Positions 1 through 8,896 of a stretch of 64,000 bases of DNA are shown one piece after another. The DNA lies in contig JOKI01000001.1 of NCBI GenBank assembly GCA_000722615.1, positions 96,240 through 160,239 on the forward strand, in the 5' to 3' direction. The translations under genes and the position numbers were made by a program. This DNA is from Pseudorhizobium pelagicum (lineage in GTDB: Bacteria > Pseudomonadota > Alphaproteobacteria > Rhizobiales > Rhizobiaceae). The notes under the pieces are model-generated. The model saw only the letters and a program-made list of their open reading frames with translations. It had not been told where the DNA came from and did no database searches. Within the stretch, counting starts at the first letter, position 1; each line of letters begins with the position of its first letter.

Positions 1-1
1 G

Positions 2-952
2 CTGCGACGCGAGAAGCATGTGATCCTGCAGGAGATCGGCGCGGCGAACGATACGCCCGACGACGTCGTCTTCGACAAGTTCTCCGAGGTCGCCTATCTC
101 GGCCAGACGATCGGCCGGCCGATCCTCGGGACGCCCGAAAGAGTGCAAAGCTTCGCGTCCGGGCAGATCCGCAACTATCTGTCGCGCAATTACACCACCG
201 ACCGGATGTTCGTCGTGGCTGCCGGCGCCGTCGATCACGACGTCTTCTGCAAGCAGGTGGAGGAGCGCTTCGCGACGCTGCCGCAAACGCCGAGCGCGCC
301 TCCCGTTCTGGAGGCGGCCCGTTATCTCGGCGGCGAGACGCGCGAAGTGCGCGATCTCATGGATGCACAGATCCTGCTCGGCTTCGAGGGCAAGGCCTAC
401 CACATGCGGGACTTCTACTGTTCGCAGATCCTCGCCAATGTGCTGGGCGGCGGCATGTCCTCGCGGCTGTTCCAGGAGGTGCGCGAGCACCGCGGCCTCT
501 GCTACTCCGTCTACGCCTTCCACTGGGGCTTCTCCGATACCGGCATCTTCGGCATCCATGCCGCGACCGGCGGCGAAGATATTCCAAGCCTCGTTCCGGT
601 GATCATCGAGGAACTGCGCAAGGCGTCGGAAACCATCCACACCCAGGAAATTGACCGGGCCCGCGCGCAGATCCGCGCCCAGCTGCTGATGGGCCAGGAA
701 AGCCCTGCCGCACGGGCGGGCCAGATCGCCCGGCAGATGATCCTCTACGGGCGCCCGATTCCGAACAACGAACTGATGGAGCGGCTCGAGGGCATCACCT
801 CCGAGCGCCTGACGGACCTGTCCGGCCGGCTGTTCTTCGACACGGTTCCGACGCTCTCGGCCGTCGGTCCGATCGAGAAGCTTCCGCCGATGGAGGAACT
901 GTCCGCAGCGCTCACCCTTCAGGCGACCAAGAAGCAGCGGGCCGCCGGCTAG
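2..952 (+). CDS. M16 family zinc metallopeptidase (processing-peptidase type), 5' end missing
   Basis: The reading frame is open from the first bases of the window, so the N-terminal part with the HxxEH zinc motif lies upstream and is not visible. What remains (316 codons) begins at the conserved helix ending VILQEIGAANDTPDD, whose Glu fits the third zinc ligand of M16 enzymes. It continues with the LGQTIGRPILGT segment, the N-terminal half's YTTDRMFVVAAG strand, and the C-terminal half with the GGGMSSRLFQEVRE motif. The family includes mitochondrial processing peptidase and bacterial PqqL/YmxG-like proteases that degrade peptides. In rhizobia this gene usually follows thrC, which would lie just upstream. 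Family assignment is secure; the substrate is unknown. Confidence 0.9.
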   Translation: MRREKHVILQEIGAANDTPDDVVFDKFSEVAYLGQTIGRPILGTPERVQSFASGQIRNYLSRNYTTDRMFVVAAGAVDHDVFCKQVEERFATLPQTPSAPPVLEAARYLGGETREVRDLMDAQILLGFEGKAYHMRDFYCSQILANVLGGGMSSRLFQEVREHRGLCYSVYAFHWGFSDTGIFGIHAATGGEDIPSLVPVIIEELRKASETIHTQEIDRARAQIRAQLLMGQESPAARAGQIARQMILYGRPIPNNELMERLEGITSERLTDLSGRLFFDTVPTLSAVGPIEKLPPMEELSAALTLQATKKQRAAG

Positions 953-1104
953 GGATCCTGCTGGCTGTCCGGAACACTATCCACGAGGCAGCCAGCCGGC
1001 AGCCGTCCCGCAGCCCCGTCCGGGGACTGCCTCCAGTGTCGGAGTTTTCGGCACTTCACGTCAACCGGGAGCGTCCGCGGCCCGATGAGCTTCTGGAGTG
1101 GGAC

Positions 1105-1716
1105 ATGACGAGATCGATGTTTCGGTTTTTGTCACGGCAGCCGGAAGGCCCGCTTCTTTATGGCGATGCCCACCTCCTGCGTCTCGCCCGCCATGGCGAC
1201 TACGGCCAGTGGCACAGCCTCCGCTCCGAAAGCCGTGGCTTCCTGCAGCCGTGGGAACCGCGATGGCGCGACGACGAGCTGACGGCGCCGTCCTTCCGTG
1301 CCAGGGTCGATCGCGGCGTCGACGAACACCGGGCCGGACACTCCGTGCCTCTCCTGTTGTTCGAGCGGCCGGGCATGACGCTGCTCGGGGGGCTGACCAT
1401 CGGCTATATCCGGCGCGGCGCGGCGCAGAGCTGCATGATCGGCTACTGGATGGGCGAGCGCCATGCGGGCCAGGGACACATGGAATCTGCCCTTAAAATT
1501 GCCATCCCCTACATCTACGGCCAACTTCAGTTGCACCGGATCGAAGCAGCCTGTATCCCGGAAAACTGGAAGAGTGTCCGGTTATTGGAAAAAACCGGAT
1601 TCGAGCGGGAAGGTCTTTTGCGACAGTATCTCAAGATCAACGGCGAGTGGCGGGATCACGTGATGTTCTCGCGACTGCCGGAAGATGGTGAATTCGGGAA
1701 GATGATGAGGCCATGA
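1105..1716 (+). CDS. GNAT family N-acetyltransferase, RimJ/RimL-like
   Basis: A 203-residue protein of the RimJ/RimL type, which acetylates N-terminal amines of ribosomal proteins or small molecules with acetyl-CoA. The conserved strand IGYWMGERHAGQGHM contains the acetyl-CoA pyrophosphate loop (Q/RxxGxG/A type), and the typical motif IEAACIPENWKSVRLLEKTGF follows in the C-terminal half. The ATG at 1105 is preferred because a GGAG stands 7 bases upstream. An in-frame GTG at 1036 would add 23 residues and has no good ribosome site. The stop overlaps the start of the next gene as ATGA, so the two are translationally coupled. The substrate cannot be told from sequence. Confidence 0.85.
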   Translation: MTRSMFRFLSRQPEGPLLYGDAHLLRLARHGDYGQWHSLRSESRGFLQPWEPRWRDDELTAPSFRARVDRGVDEHRAGHSVPLLLFERPGMTLLGGLTIGYIRRGAAQSCMIGYWMGERHAGQGHMESALKIAIPYIYGQLQLHRIEAACIPENWKSVRLLEKTGFEREGLLRQYLKINGEWRDHVMFSRLPEDGEFGKMMRP

Positions 1717-4619
1717 CCGCCCGCTACAGAAACATGGCGGGTCTCCGCTGGGTGATGATGCTGATGATCACACTGGCGGCAGGATTGCTCGGCCAGGTCC
1801 CTGCGGCGCTGTCGTCAGAGCCGGTGAAGATCTCGCGCGACGATACCGCCCTCGATCTGACGGCGATGACGGACATCCACACCAACCAGGGGGAAGCCTT
1901 CCAGGTGTCCACGGCCGCCGGTGCGGACGGCATCCGCCGCCGCATCGAAGTGCGTGCCAGCTCTCCCGATCATAATGGCGACTGGGCCGTCTTCTCGCTT
2001 GCCAACGTCTCGGAGGAACAGCTCGAGCGGGTGATCGTCGCGCCGCATTTCCGACTGGCGGGATCGAAGATCTTCTGGCCCGACCTCGGCTCGCAGCGGA
2101 TCATCGCGATCACGCCGAGCGAGGGTTTCGCGCTCGACCGGGAGCAGAGCCCGGATGCCGACGTCTTCCGCATCACGCTCAACCCCGGTTCGGTCATCAC
2201 CTTCGTCGCCGAGCTTTCGACACCGACCCTGCCGCAGCTCTACCTCTGGGAGCCGGCCGCCTACAAGGACACCGTCAACGCCTTCACCCTCTATCGCGGC
2301 ATCGTGCTCGGGATCGCCGGCCTCCTGGCAGTGTTCCTGACGATCCTCTTCGTGGTGAAGGGGACCTCGATGCTGCCGGCCGCGGCGGCGCTCGCCTGGG
2401 CGGTTCTCGCCTATATCTGCGTCGACTTCGGCTTCCTCGACAAGCTGATCAGCATCACCGCCAGCGACCAGCGGATCTGGCGGGCCGGCGCGGAGGTGGC
2501 GCTCGCCTCCAGCCTGGTGATCTTCCTCTTCACCTATCTCAACCTGAACCGATGGCACGTGCATCTCGGATACGCGACGCTCGCGTGGGTGCTCGGGCTC
2601 GGCCTCCTCTTCGGCGTCGCCATCTACGATCCATCCATTGCCTCGGGGATCGCCAGGCTTTCCTTCGCGCTCACCGCAACCTGCGGCATCCTGCTGATCT
2701 TCTACCTGGGTCTGAGCCGCTACGACCGGGCGATCCTGCTGGTGCCGACCTGGGCATTGATCCTCGTCTGGCTGTTCGGCGGCTGGCTGACCGTGACGGG
2801 GCAGCTCGACAACGACATCATCCAGCCGGCGCTCGGCGGCGGCCTGGTGCTGATCGTGCTCCTGATCGGCTTTACCGTCATGCAGCACGCCTTTGCCGGC
2901 GGCGCCTATCAGCAGGGTCTGTTTTCAGACCTGGAACGCCAGTCGCTGGCGCTCACCGGCTCCGGCGACACCGTCTGGGACTGGGACGTCGCCCGCGACC
3001 GTGTGGTGACGACGCCTGACCTGTCCGGCAAGCTCGGCCTGTCGGCGGGGACGATGCACGGCCCGGTCCGCAACTGGCTGCCCCGGCTGCATCCAGACGA
3101 TCGCGACCGGTTCAAGGCGACGCTCGACGTTCTGCTCGAGCATCGGCGCGGGCGGCTCAGCCATGAATTCCGCATCCGCGCCGAAGATGGCCACTTCCAC
3201 TGGCTGCAGATCCGCGCTCGGCCGGTGCTCGGCTCGAACGGCGAAATCATCCGCTGCGTCGGGACGATCGTCGACATCACCGAACAGAAGAACTCGGTGG
3301 AGCGGCTGCTGCAGGATGCCATGCACGACAATCTGACCGGGCTTCCCAACCGGCAGGTCTTCCTCGACCGCCTGCAGTCCGTGCTGACGCTCGCTTCGAC
3401 AAATCCGAACGTGCGCCCGACCGTGCTGGCGATCGACATCGACCGCTACAAGCAGGTGAACGACGCGCTCGGCATCGCCGCGGGTGACAACATCCTGATC
3501 GCGCTGACGCGCAGGCTGCGGCGCCTGCTGCGGCCGCAGGATACGCTGGCACGGCTGTCGGGAGACCAGTTCGGGCTGATCCTCGTCTCCGAACCGGATC
3601 CTGCCAAGGTGGCGGATTTCGCCGATGCAGTGTCGCAGGCGATCATGGTGCCGATCAATTTCGCCAACCGCGAGATCATCCTCACCGCCTCGATCGGGCT
3701 GGCGTCCTGGGTCGACCGCCAGGAGAACTCGACGGAACTGCTGAGCGACGCCGAGCTTGCCATGTACCGCGCCAAGCGCGGCGGCGGAAATCGCGTCGAG
3801 CCGTTCCGGCCGATCTTCCGCACCTCCGGCACGGACCGGCTGCAGATCGAGACCGACCTGCGACGTGCCATCGACCGCAAGGAACTGTCTCTCGCCTACC
3901 AGCCGATCATCCGTCTCGACAACGGCGAGATCGCGGGCTTCGAGGCGCTGATGCGCTGGGAGCACCCGCGGCGCGGCAGCATACCGCCGTCGGACTTCAT
4001 CCCGATCGCCGAAGCCTCGGACCTTATCGGACCGCTGGGCCTCTTTGCCCTGGAACGCGCCGCTGCCGACCTGATCGACTGGCAGCGACAGACCGGCGCT
4101 CTGCCGATCTTCCTGTCGGTCAACCTCTCCAGCGCACAGCTGCTCAACAACAACCTCTACAACGACGTGCGCGCACTTCTGGCGAAGAGTGAATGCGATC
4201 CTGGCCAGTTGAAGCTCGAGCTGACCGAATCGCTAATGATGGAAAACCCCGAGCAGGCCCGCCTGGTGCTGACGAAGCTCAAGGAGATCGGCCTCGGGCT
4301 CGCCCTAGACGACTTCGGGACCGGCTATTCCTCGCTCGCCTATCTGACGCAATTTCCGTTCGACACGATCAAGCTGGACAAGGCCCTCGTGAAGGATGTG
4401 CAGGACCGGCGCGCCGTCTTGCTGCGCTCCGTAATCAGCATGGCCCGCTCGCTGGAGATGGACGTCGTCGCCGAGGGCATCGAGACCGACGAGGACGCGG
4501 CGGAGCTGGCGAAGATGGGCTGCCAGTTCGGCCAGAGCTTCCTGTTCGGCCCGCCGACCACCGGCGAGGCGACGCTTCGGCTGCTGAAGGAACGGTTCCC
4601 GCTGACCAAGCGCGCCTGA
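1713..4619 (+). CDS. Membrane c-di-GMP phosphodiesterase: periplasmic sensor, 7TM region, PAS, degenerate GGDEF, EAL
   Basis: A 968-residue inner-membrane signalling protein. A signal-like hydrophobic start (residues 10-33) precedes a periplasmic domain resembling 7TMR-DISM sensors (to about 185) and a cluster of seven hydrophobic helices (about 190-400). A PAS domain follows (about 412-530), then a GGDEF domain (535-700) and an EAL domain (705-955). The GGDEF signature is SGDQF (residues 616-620), so cyclase activity is probably lost. The EAL motif is intact (E744-A-L746), as is DDFGTGYSSL, so the expected activity is hydrolysis of c-di-GMP to pGpG. It starts inside the stop of the acetyltransferase gene and ends at a strong terminator. 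The degenerate GGDEF may serve as a GTP-sensing regulatory domain, as known for similar proteins. Confidence 0.88.
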   Translation: MTARYRNMAGLRWVMMLMITLAAGLLGQVPAALSSEPVKISRDDTALDLTAMTDIHTNQGEAFQVSTAAGADGIRRRIEVRASSPDHNGDWAVFSLANVSEEQLERVIVAPHFRLAGSKIFWPDLGSQRIIAITPSEGFALDREQSPDADVFRITLNPGSVITFVAELSTPTLPQLYLWEPAAYKDTVNAFTLYRGIVLGIAGLLAVFLTILFVVKGTSMLPAAAALAWAVLAYICVDFGFLDKLISITASDQRIWRAGAEVALASSLVIFLFTYLNLNRWHVHLGYATLAWVLGLGLLFGVAIYDPSIASGIARLSFALTATCGILLIFYLGLSRYDRAILLVPTWALILVWLFGGWLTVTGQLDNDIIQPALGGGLVLIVLLIGFTVMQHAFAGGAYQQGLFSDLERQSLALTGSGDTVWDWDVARDRVVTTPDLSGKLGLSAGTMHGPVRNWLPRLHPDDRDRFKATLDVLLEHRRGRLSHEFRIRAEDGHFHWLQIRARPVLGSNGEIIRCVGTIVDITEQKNSVERLLQDAMHDNLTGLPNRQVFLDRLQSVLTLASTNPNVRPTVLAIDIDRYKQVNDALGIAAGDNILIALTRRLRRLLRPQDTLARLSGDQFGLILVSEPDPAKVADFADAVSQAIMVPINFANREIILTASIGLASWVDRQENSTELLSDAELAMYRAKRGGGNRVEPFRPIFRTSGTDRLQIETDLRRAIDRKELSLAYQPIIRLDNGEIAGFEALMRWEHPRRGSIPPSDFIPIAEASDLIGPLGLFALERAAADLIDWQRQTGALPIFLSVNLSSAQLLNNNLYNDVRALLAKSECDPGQLKLELTESLMMENPEQARLVLTKLKEIGLGLALDDFGTGYSSLAYLTQFPFDTIKLDKALVKDVQDRRAVLLRSVISMARSLEMDVVAEGIETDEDAAELAKMGCQFGQSFLFGPPTTGEATLRLLKERFPLTKRA

Positions 4620-4646
4620 CGCAGCACTTCCAGGCCGCAGACGCAG

Positions 4647-4680
4647 AAAAGCCCGCTCCGGCAACCGGAGCGGGCTTTTT
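4647..4680. terminator. Rho-independent terminator, bidirectional
   Basis: An 11-bp perfect GC-rich stem (4651-4661 with 4665-4675) has a 3-base loop, with four A's before and five T's after. It serves the plus-strand phosphodiesterase gene and, read the other way, the convergent CsbD gene. Confidence 0.9.
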
Positions 4681-4696
4681 CGTTCAGGCAATCGGA

Positions 4697-4888
4697 TCAA
4701 GCCTTGTCGACGATCTTCTTGACGCCGTCCTTGACCTCACCCTTGGCCTGCTGGCCATGGCCCTTGGCTTCCTGAGCGGCGCCCTTGGCTTCCATCTCGT
4801 GGTTGTCGGTCGCATCACCGGCAGCCTGACGCGCCTTGCCGGCCATTTCGTTAGCCTTGCCTTCGATCTTGTCGCTGGTGCTACCCAT
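4697..4888 (-). CDS. CsbD family stress-response protein
   Basis: A 63-residue, highly charged, Ala/Lys/Gly-rich protein beginning MGSTSDKIEGKANEMAGKAR. This is the CsbD fold: small four-helix proteins induced by general or osmotic stress, with no known enzymatic role. The ATG at 4888 is chosen because AGGAG lies 7-8 bases upstream and the family motif starts there; a longer in-frame extension is not family-like. Single-gene unit, convergent with the phosphodiesterase gene. The family call is secure; the function is only known in general terms. Confidence 0.88.
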   Translation of the reverse strand: MGSTSDKIEGKANEMAGKARQAAGDATDNHEMEAKGAAQEAKGHGQQAKGEVKDGVKKIVDKA

Positions 4889-4984
4889 GTCAGGTCTCCT
4901 TCTTGATACGGCCGGGATGGCTCGTTGGGAAGAAGAACGCGGGGCCGCAAACATCGTTCCGATGCGCCCCGCAGCGGCGGCGGA

Positions 4985-5668
4985 TCAAGCGTGTCCGGCT
5001 TCGCTCGACAGGGCCGCCGGCGAGATGCCGAGGAGCGCCAGCGCACGCTCATACTTGGTGTCGACCGAAGGGTCGAAAATCAGTTCGTCGGCGGAGGGAC
5101 AGGTCAGCCAGCCATTGCTGGCGATCTCGGTTTCAAGCTGGCCCGGGCCCCAGCCGGCATAACCGAGCATCATGGTTGCACGCTTCGGCCCATTGCCCTT
5201 GCTGATCGCCCGGATGATGTCCAGGGTTGCTGTCAGGGAGACCTCGTCCGTCACCGGAATGCTGGATTCCCCGACGTAATCGTCGGAATGGAGCACGAAG
5301 CCGCGCCCCGATTCCACCGGCCCGCCCATCAGTACCGGGAGCTGCCGCACCTCGCTCGACAACTTCGTGAGGTCCTCGCCACCGAGTATGTCGAGATGCT
5401 CCAGCACATCGAGGAAGGAAACGGGCTGATGGCGGTTGATGATGAAGCCCATGGCGCCGGCCGGCGAATGCGCGCAGACGTAGATCACGGTGCGTACGAA
5501 GGTGCCTTCCTGCAGGCCTGGCATGGCGATCAGGAACTGACCGTCCATAAAGCTCCGCTCGCTCTTGTCCAGTAGAGAAGCTACCACGACTTCCGCCTCC
5601 GTTTTTTCCCGGGTCATGGCGATGCGGTGCTCACGCCCCAGGCTGGTGATAAGTGAAAGATGGGGCAA
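4985..5668 (-). CDS. YqgE/AlgH family protein (UPF0301)
   Basis: A member of the YqgE/AlgH family, cytoplasmic single-domain proteins of unclear biochemical role; in pseudomonads the homologue was linked to alginate regulation. Family hallmarks are present: [15 protein letters not shown] (here [16 protein letters not shown]), [24 protein letters not shown] and the C-terminal [11 protein letters not shown]. The chosen start is a TTG at 5668 with GGAG six bases upstream (227 residues). An ATG at 5617 (210 residues) is a real alternative with a weaker ribosome site. It is divergent from the DsbD-N-like gene. Confidence 0.85.
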   Translation of the reverse strand: MPHLSLITSLGREHRIAMTREKTEAEVVVASLLDKSERSFMDGQFLIAMPGLQEGTFVRTVIYVCAHSPAGAMGFIINRHQPVSFLDVLEHLDILGGEDLTKLSSEVRQLPVLMGGPVESGRGFVLHSDDYVGESSIPVTDEVSLTATLDIIRAISKGNGPKRATMMLGYAGWGPGQLETEIASNGWLTCPSADELIFDPSVDTKYERALALLGISPAALSSEAGHA

Positions 5669-5755
5669 GGCACTCCGGCAATCAACCTAAAATGATCAGC
5701 CGGCACCGCCTGATGGCTGGTTCGTGCGACAGACTTCCGATAGAGCATTGCCTCC

Positions 5756-6610
5756 ATGACCACTGACCCAACCACACACGTTTTCGCGAGCCGCCGGCCG
5801 AGGACTTCGATCGCCTCGCTGCTCGTCCTGCTGCTGGCGTCCGCCGTGCCGGTGCAGGCAGAGATGACCGACTGGGCCACGAACGAGGGCGGGCGCATGC
5901 GGCTGGTGGCCCTGCCGCCGAGCCCGGACGGCACCGTGCGTGGTGCCTTACAGATCGAGCCCAACCCCGGCTGGATCACCTACTGGAAGGAGCCGGGCGA
6001 CGCCGGCATACCACCGCAGCTCATCGTCTCTGCGGATGACGGCGTGACGCTCGACCGGCTCGATTACCCCGTGCCCAAGCGTATCGACAACGGGACGCTG
6101 CGCGACATCGGCTACGACCATCCGGTGACCCTGCCCTTCGAGCTTCGCGTCGAGAACCCGGCACAACCCCTGAGCATCGGCGTGTCCGCCTTCGTCGGTC
6201 TCTGCCGCAACATCTGTATCCCCTTCCAGGCGGATTTTGCACTGCAGCTGGCCGGCACCGGCGCCACGCCCGTTCAGGAAGCCATGCTGCTGGCATCGGC
6301 GGAGGCAAAGCTTCCCGAAGCCCCTTCAGGCGACTTTGCGCTGACCCATTACGCGCTCACCGGCAACGACAGGCTGCGCCTCAGGCTGCGCCTGCCGGGC
6401 GCCCTCGCCGCCCCACCCCAGGTTATCGTCACCGGGCCGCAGGGACATGTCTTCTTCGACAGCAAGGACGGGCGCCAGGATGGCGAGGACTATGCGCTCG
6501 AGGTCCCGATCGAGAAGCTTCCCAAGAACTACGACATGCGCGGCAAGCGCTGGGGAATTCTCGTCATCGCCGGCGATCGCGCCATGGAAACCTCGCTTGC
6601 CTTCAATTAG
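5756..6610 (+). CDS. Exported protein with DsbD alpha-like domain (protein-disulfide reductase domain)
   Basis: A 284-residue protein with an N-terminal signal peptide (Arg-rich start, hydrophobic core about residues 18-32, VQA-E cleavage region). It then has a domain like the periplasmic N-terminal domain of DsbD: GWITYWKEPGDAGIPP and the cysteine pair in FVGLCRNICIPFQADF, spaced as the DsbD alpha-domain pair. The transmembrane and thioredoxin parts of full DsbD are absent, so it is a stand-alone domain. It may pass reducing power to periplasmic thiol proteins or be involved in cytochrome or copper-protein maturation; that role is inference. The start has no clear ribosome site. A peroxiredoxin gene follows 56 bases downstream. 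Confidence 0.8.
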   Translation: MTTDPTTHVFASRRPRTSIASLLVLLLASAVPVQAEMTDWATNEGGRMRLVALPPSPDGTVRGALQIEPNPGWITYWKEPGDAGIPPQLIVSADDGVTLDRLDYPVPKRIDNGTLRDIGYDHPVTLPFELRVENPAQPLSIGVSAFVGLCRNICIPFQADFALQLAGTGATPVQEAMLLASAEAKLPEAPSGDFALTHYALTGNDRLRLRLRLPGALAAPPQVIVTGPQGHVFFDSKDGRQDGEDYALEVPIEKLPKNYDMRGKRWGILVIAGDRAMETSLAFN

Positions 6611-6666
6611 CAGGGACCTATAGTGCGCCCACCGGCCAAGGCGCCGACGCAAGAGGAGACCTGCCC

Positions 6667-7152
6667 ATGACCATCGCTATCGGAGACAAGCTGCCAGCCG
6701 CGACCTTCAAGGAGAAGACGACGGATGGTCCCGTGGAAATCAGCACCGATGAGCTATTCAAGGGTAAGCGCGTGGTGCTCTTTGCCGTCCCCGGCGCCTT
6801 CACACCCACCTGTTCGCTCAATCACCTCCCGGGGTTCCTGGAGAACCGTGATGCGATCCTCGCCCGCGGCGTCGACGACATTGCCGTCGTTTCCGTCAAT
6901 GACTGGCACGTCATGGGCGCCTGGGCGCAGTCTTCCGGCGGCATGGGCAAGATCCACTTCCTGTCGGACTGGGACGCCTCCTTCACCAAGGCGCTCGGGC
7001 TCGACATCGACCTCTCCGGCGGCGGCCTCGGCCTCCGCTCCAAGCGTTATTCGATGCTGGTCGACGACGGCGTGGTGAAATCCCTCAACATCGAGGAGAG
7101 CCCCGGCCAGGCGACCGTCTCCAGCGCCGCCGCGATCATCGAACAGCTCTGA
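6667..7152 (+). CDS. Peroxiredoxin, Prx5/AhpE-like (1-Cys in sequence)
   Basis: A 161-residue thiol peroxidase of the Prx5 subfamily that reduces hydrogen and alkyl peroxides. The peroxidatic cysteine is Cys49 in PGAFTPTCS, and the following residues match the family. It is the only cysteine in the protein, so the resolving thiol must come from glutathione, a glutaredoxin or another partner. A GAGGAG lies just before the ATG. A palindromic terminator follows. This is the same order often seen near rnhA/thrB in rhizobia. Confidence 0.93.
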   Translation: MTIAIGDKLPAATFKEKTTDGPVEISTDELFKGKRVVLFAVPGAFTPTCSLNHLPGFLENRDAILARGVDDIAVVSVNDWHVMGAWAQSSGGMGKIHFLSDWDASFTKALGLDIDLSGGGLGLRSKRYSMLVDDGVVKSLNIEESPGQATVSSAAAIIEQL

Positions 7153-7176
7153 GCAGCTGCGATTGAAGGCAAGATG

Positions 7177-7204
7177 AAAACGGAGCCAGCTGGCTCCGTT
7201 TTTT
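7177..7204. terminator. Bidirectional Rho-independent terminator
   Basis: The 18-base core 7182-7199 reads the same on both strands, flanked by A's on the left and six T's on the right. It lies between the convergent peroxiredoxin and Dabb genes and can stop transcription from both sides. Confidence 0.9.
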
Positions 7205-7207
7205 GTT

Positions 7208-7516
7208 TCAGGTCTCAAGGTCGAAGATGAGCAACCCTGCCAGTCCGCCGTCCGTGGAGGCGACGATTCGCTCTCCGACCGCCACATGCTCCGGATGCAC
7301 GAGATAGGCGTCGCGGGCATCCGCGTTCTCGAACGTGACGACAAAGCCGTCGCGGAAGCCGCCGTTCAGCCCCTCCGGAGAGACGTTGGGGCCGTATTTG
7401 ACCTCCAGCATGCCCGGGACCACGCTCTTCAACGCCGCCACTTCCTCGTAGAGCGCCTGCTTGTCGCTGGACTGCAGGGCAGATTTGAATCTCAAGAACA
7501 CACAATGAAGGATCAT
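7208..7516 (-). CDS. Dabb domain protein (stress-responsive alpha/beta barrel)
   Basis: A 102-residue protein beginning MILHCVFLRFK, with the VPGMLEVKYGPN motif and the HPEH segment of the Dabb fold, a dimeric alpha/beta barrel found in stress-induced plant proteins and many bacteria. Bacterial members have no firmly established role; some are similar to small monooxygenase- or cyclase-like folds. It lies directly downstream of the EEP-family gene on the same strand (71-base gap), so the two may be co-transcribed. Confidence 0.82.
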   Translation of the reverse strand: MILHCVFLRFKSALQSSDKQALYEEVAALKSVVPGMLEVKYGPNVSPEGLNGGFRDGFVVTFENADARDAYLVHPEHVAVGERIVASTDGGLAGLLIFDLET

Positions 7517-7587
7517 TTGCTACCTCCGCAATCTCCCGTCCGGGCACAATAAGAAGAACGCCACGAAGGGCAACAGGATAAGCGCAT

Positions 7588-8397
7588 TCAGGCGATGTCG
7601 AGCAGCAGGGCGCGATGGTCGGAGACTTCCGGCTGCGCGACGACATCGAAGCGCTGCACGTCGACCCCGCCATCCACAAGAAGGTAGTCGGCATAGCGAC
7701 CGGCCTTCTCGTACCAGGAGGTCCTCGTGTCGGTGAAGCCTCGGCCGGTGACGAGGTCCGTCAGCCCCAACCCGCCCAGGATCTCGAATGTCCGGCTGTC
7801 GGGCAGCACGTTGAAATCGCCGCAGACGATCAGGCCGTCGTTTGGCTGCCGCACCTGATCGATCACCCTTGCCAGGGCGTGCGCCTGCGCGATGCGGGCA
7901 GGCGTGTCCTGCTTTCCCGACAGTTCCCTCAGCCCATGCATCTGGGCGACCGTGAAAAAGCGGCGGCTCTCGGCGCTGTAGATGCGGAAGCAATGGGCAT
8001 TGCGCGAGCGGGGATGCGGACCCCAGCCATCCGGAGAATAGCTCCCGTGCACGAAGGAGAGCGCCTGGCCGACGACCGGGTGACTGCTGCGGACGAAGGT
8101 CGCCAGTCCGAACTCCGACGGCAGCGCTTCGTCTCCATCGAAGAGATCACCGCGTGCCACAGGGGCGAAGAAGGCATCGTGATCCGGCAGGGCGGTCCGG
8201 AGGTCGGCAAAGAGGTTGGCCCGCTGCGGCAGCTCCAGCGGGCCGTCGCGGTAGAGAAGCCAGCCGTCGGTGCGCCCGGCGGTACGGGTGACCTCCTGCA
8301 GGCAGAGCACGTCGGGATCGGCCTCGCGCAGATAGTCAATCAAGGGGGCATGGAGACGGCCGCCCCAGGCGTTCAGGGAGATGATGCGCAGCGTCAT
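7588..8397 (-). CDS. Endonuclease/exonuclease/phosphatase (EEP) family hydrolase
   Basis: A 269-residue metal-dependent phosphoesterase of the EEP superfamily (Mg-dependent, DNase I-like fold). Catalytic landmarks are the N-terminal SLNAWGG, Glu35 in CLQEV, the CGDFNVLPDS motif in the C-terminal half and SDHRALL at the end. Family members include DNA-repair nucleases and lipid or sugar phosphatases, and the sequence does not choose between them. There is no signal peptide, so it acts in the cytoplasm. Confidence 0.85.
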   Translation of the reverse strand: MTLRIISLNAWGGRLHAPLIDYLREADPDVLCLQEVTRTAGRTDGWLLYRDGPLELPQRANLFADLRTALPDHDAFFAPVARGDLFDGDEALPSEFGLATFVRSSHPVVGQALSFVHGSYSPDGWGPHPRSRNAHCFRIYSAESRRFFTVAQMHGLRELSGKQDTPARIAQAHALARVIDQVRQPNDGLIVCGDFNVLPDSRTFEILGGLGLTDLVTGRGFTDTRTSWYEKAGRYADYLLVDGGVDVQRFDVVAQPEVSDHRALLLDIA

Positions 8398-8420
8398 GGT
8401 TCAACCCTCCCCCGTCGATG

Positions 8421-8452
8421 CCCGCAGGCACCTTCGTGCCGCACCATGCGGG
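8421..8452 (-). terminator. Hairpin after rnhA, probable end of the cta-rnhA transcript
   Basis: A nested stem: outer 8421-8426 with 8447-8452, inner 8427-8431 with 8436-8440 around a 4-base loop. It sits 4 bases past the rnhA stop. There is no U-run on the minus strand, so termination strength is uncertain. Confidence 0.45.
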
Positions 8453-8455
8453 TGG

Positions 8456-8896
8456 CTAGCGTTTCTTGAACGGCGCCATGCCGAGCCGGGCCAGTTCGTC
8501 GGCCCGTTCATTCTCCGGATGGCCGGCATGGCCCTTGACCCAATGCCACTTGACCTTGTGGCGCTGGTTGGCCTTGTCGAGCGCCTGCCAGAGCTCTCCA
8601 TTCTTCACCGGCTTCTTGTCGGCGGTCTTCCAGCCGTTCTTCTTCCAGCCGAAGATCCATTTCGAGATGCCGTCCATGACGTATTTGCTGTCGGTGTGGA
8701 GATCGACCTCGCAGGCGTCCTTCAGCGCGTCCAGCGCCGTGATGGCGGCCAAGAGCTCCATGCGGTTGTTCGTCGTGTCGGCCTCGCCGCCAAAGAGTTC
8801 CTTCTGGACCTCGCCATAGCGAAGGATGGCGCCCCAGCCGCCAGGACCGGGATTTCCGGAGCAGGCGCCGTCGGTGTAGATGTCCACGTGCTTCAT
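8456..8896 (-). CDS. rnhA: Ribonuclease HI
   Basis: A 146-residue RNase HI that cuts RNA in RNA-DNA hybrids during replication and R-loop removal. All four catalytic acidic residues are visible: Asp9 ([15 protein letters not shown]), Glu47 (NNRMELLAA), Asp69 (HTDSKYV) and Asp133 (ERADELAR), plus the basic handle region WKKNGWKT. It overlaps the thrB stop by four bases (ATGA), the last gene of the long minus-strand series. Confidence 0.97.
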   Translation of the reverse strand: MKHVDIYTDGACSGNPGPGGWGAILRYGEVQKELFGGEADTTNNRMELLAAITALDALKDACEVDLHTDSKYVMDGISKWIFGWKKNGWKTADKKPVKNGELWQALDKANQRHKVKWHWVKGHAGHPENERADELARLGMAPFKKR

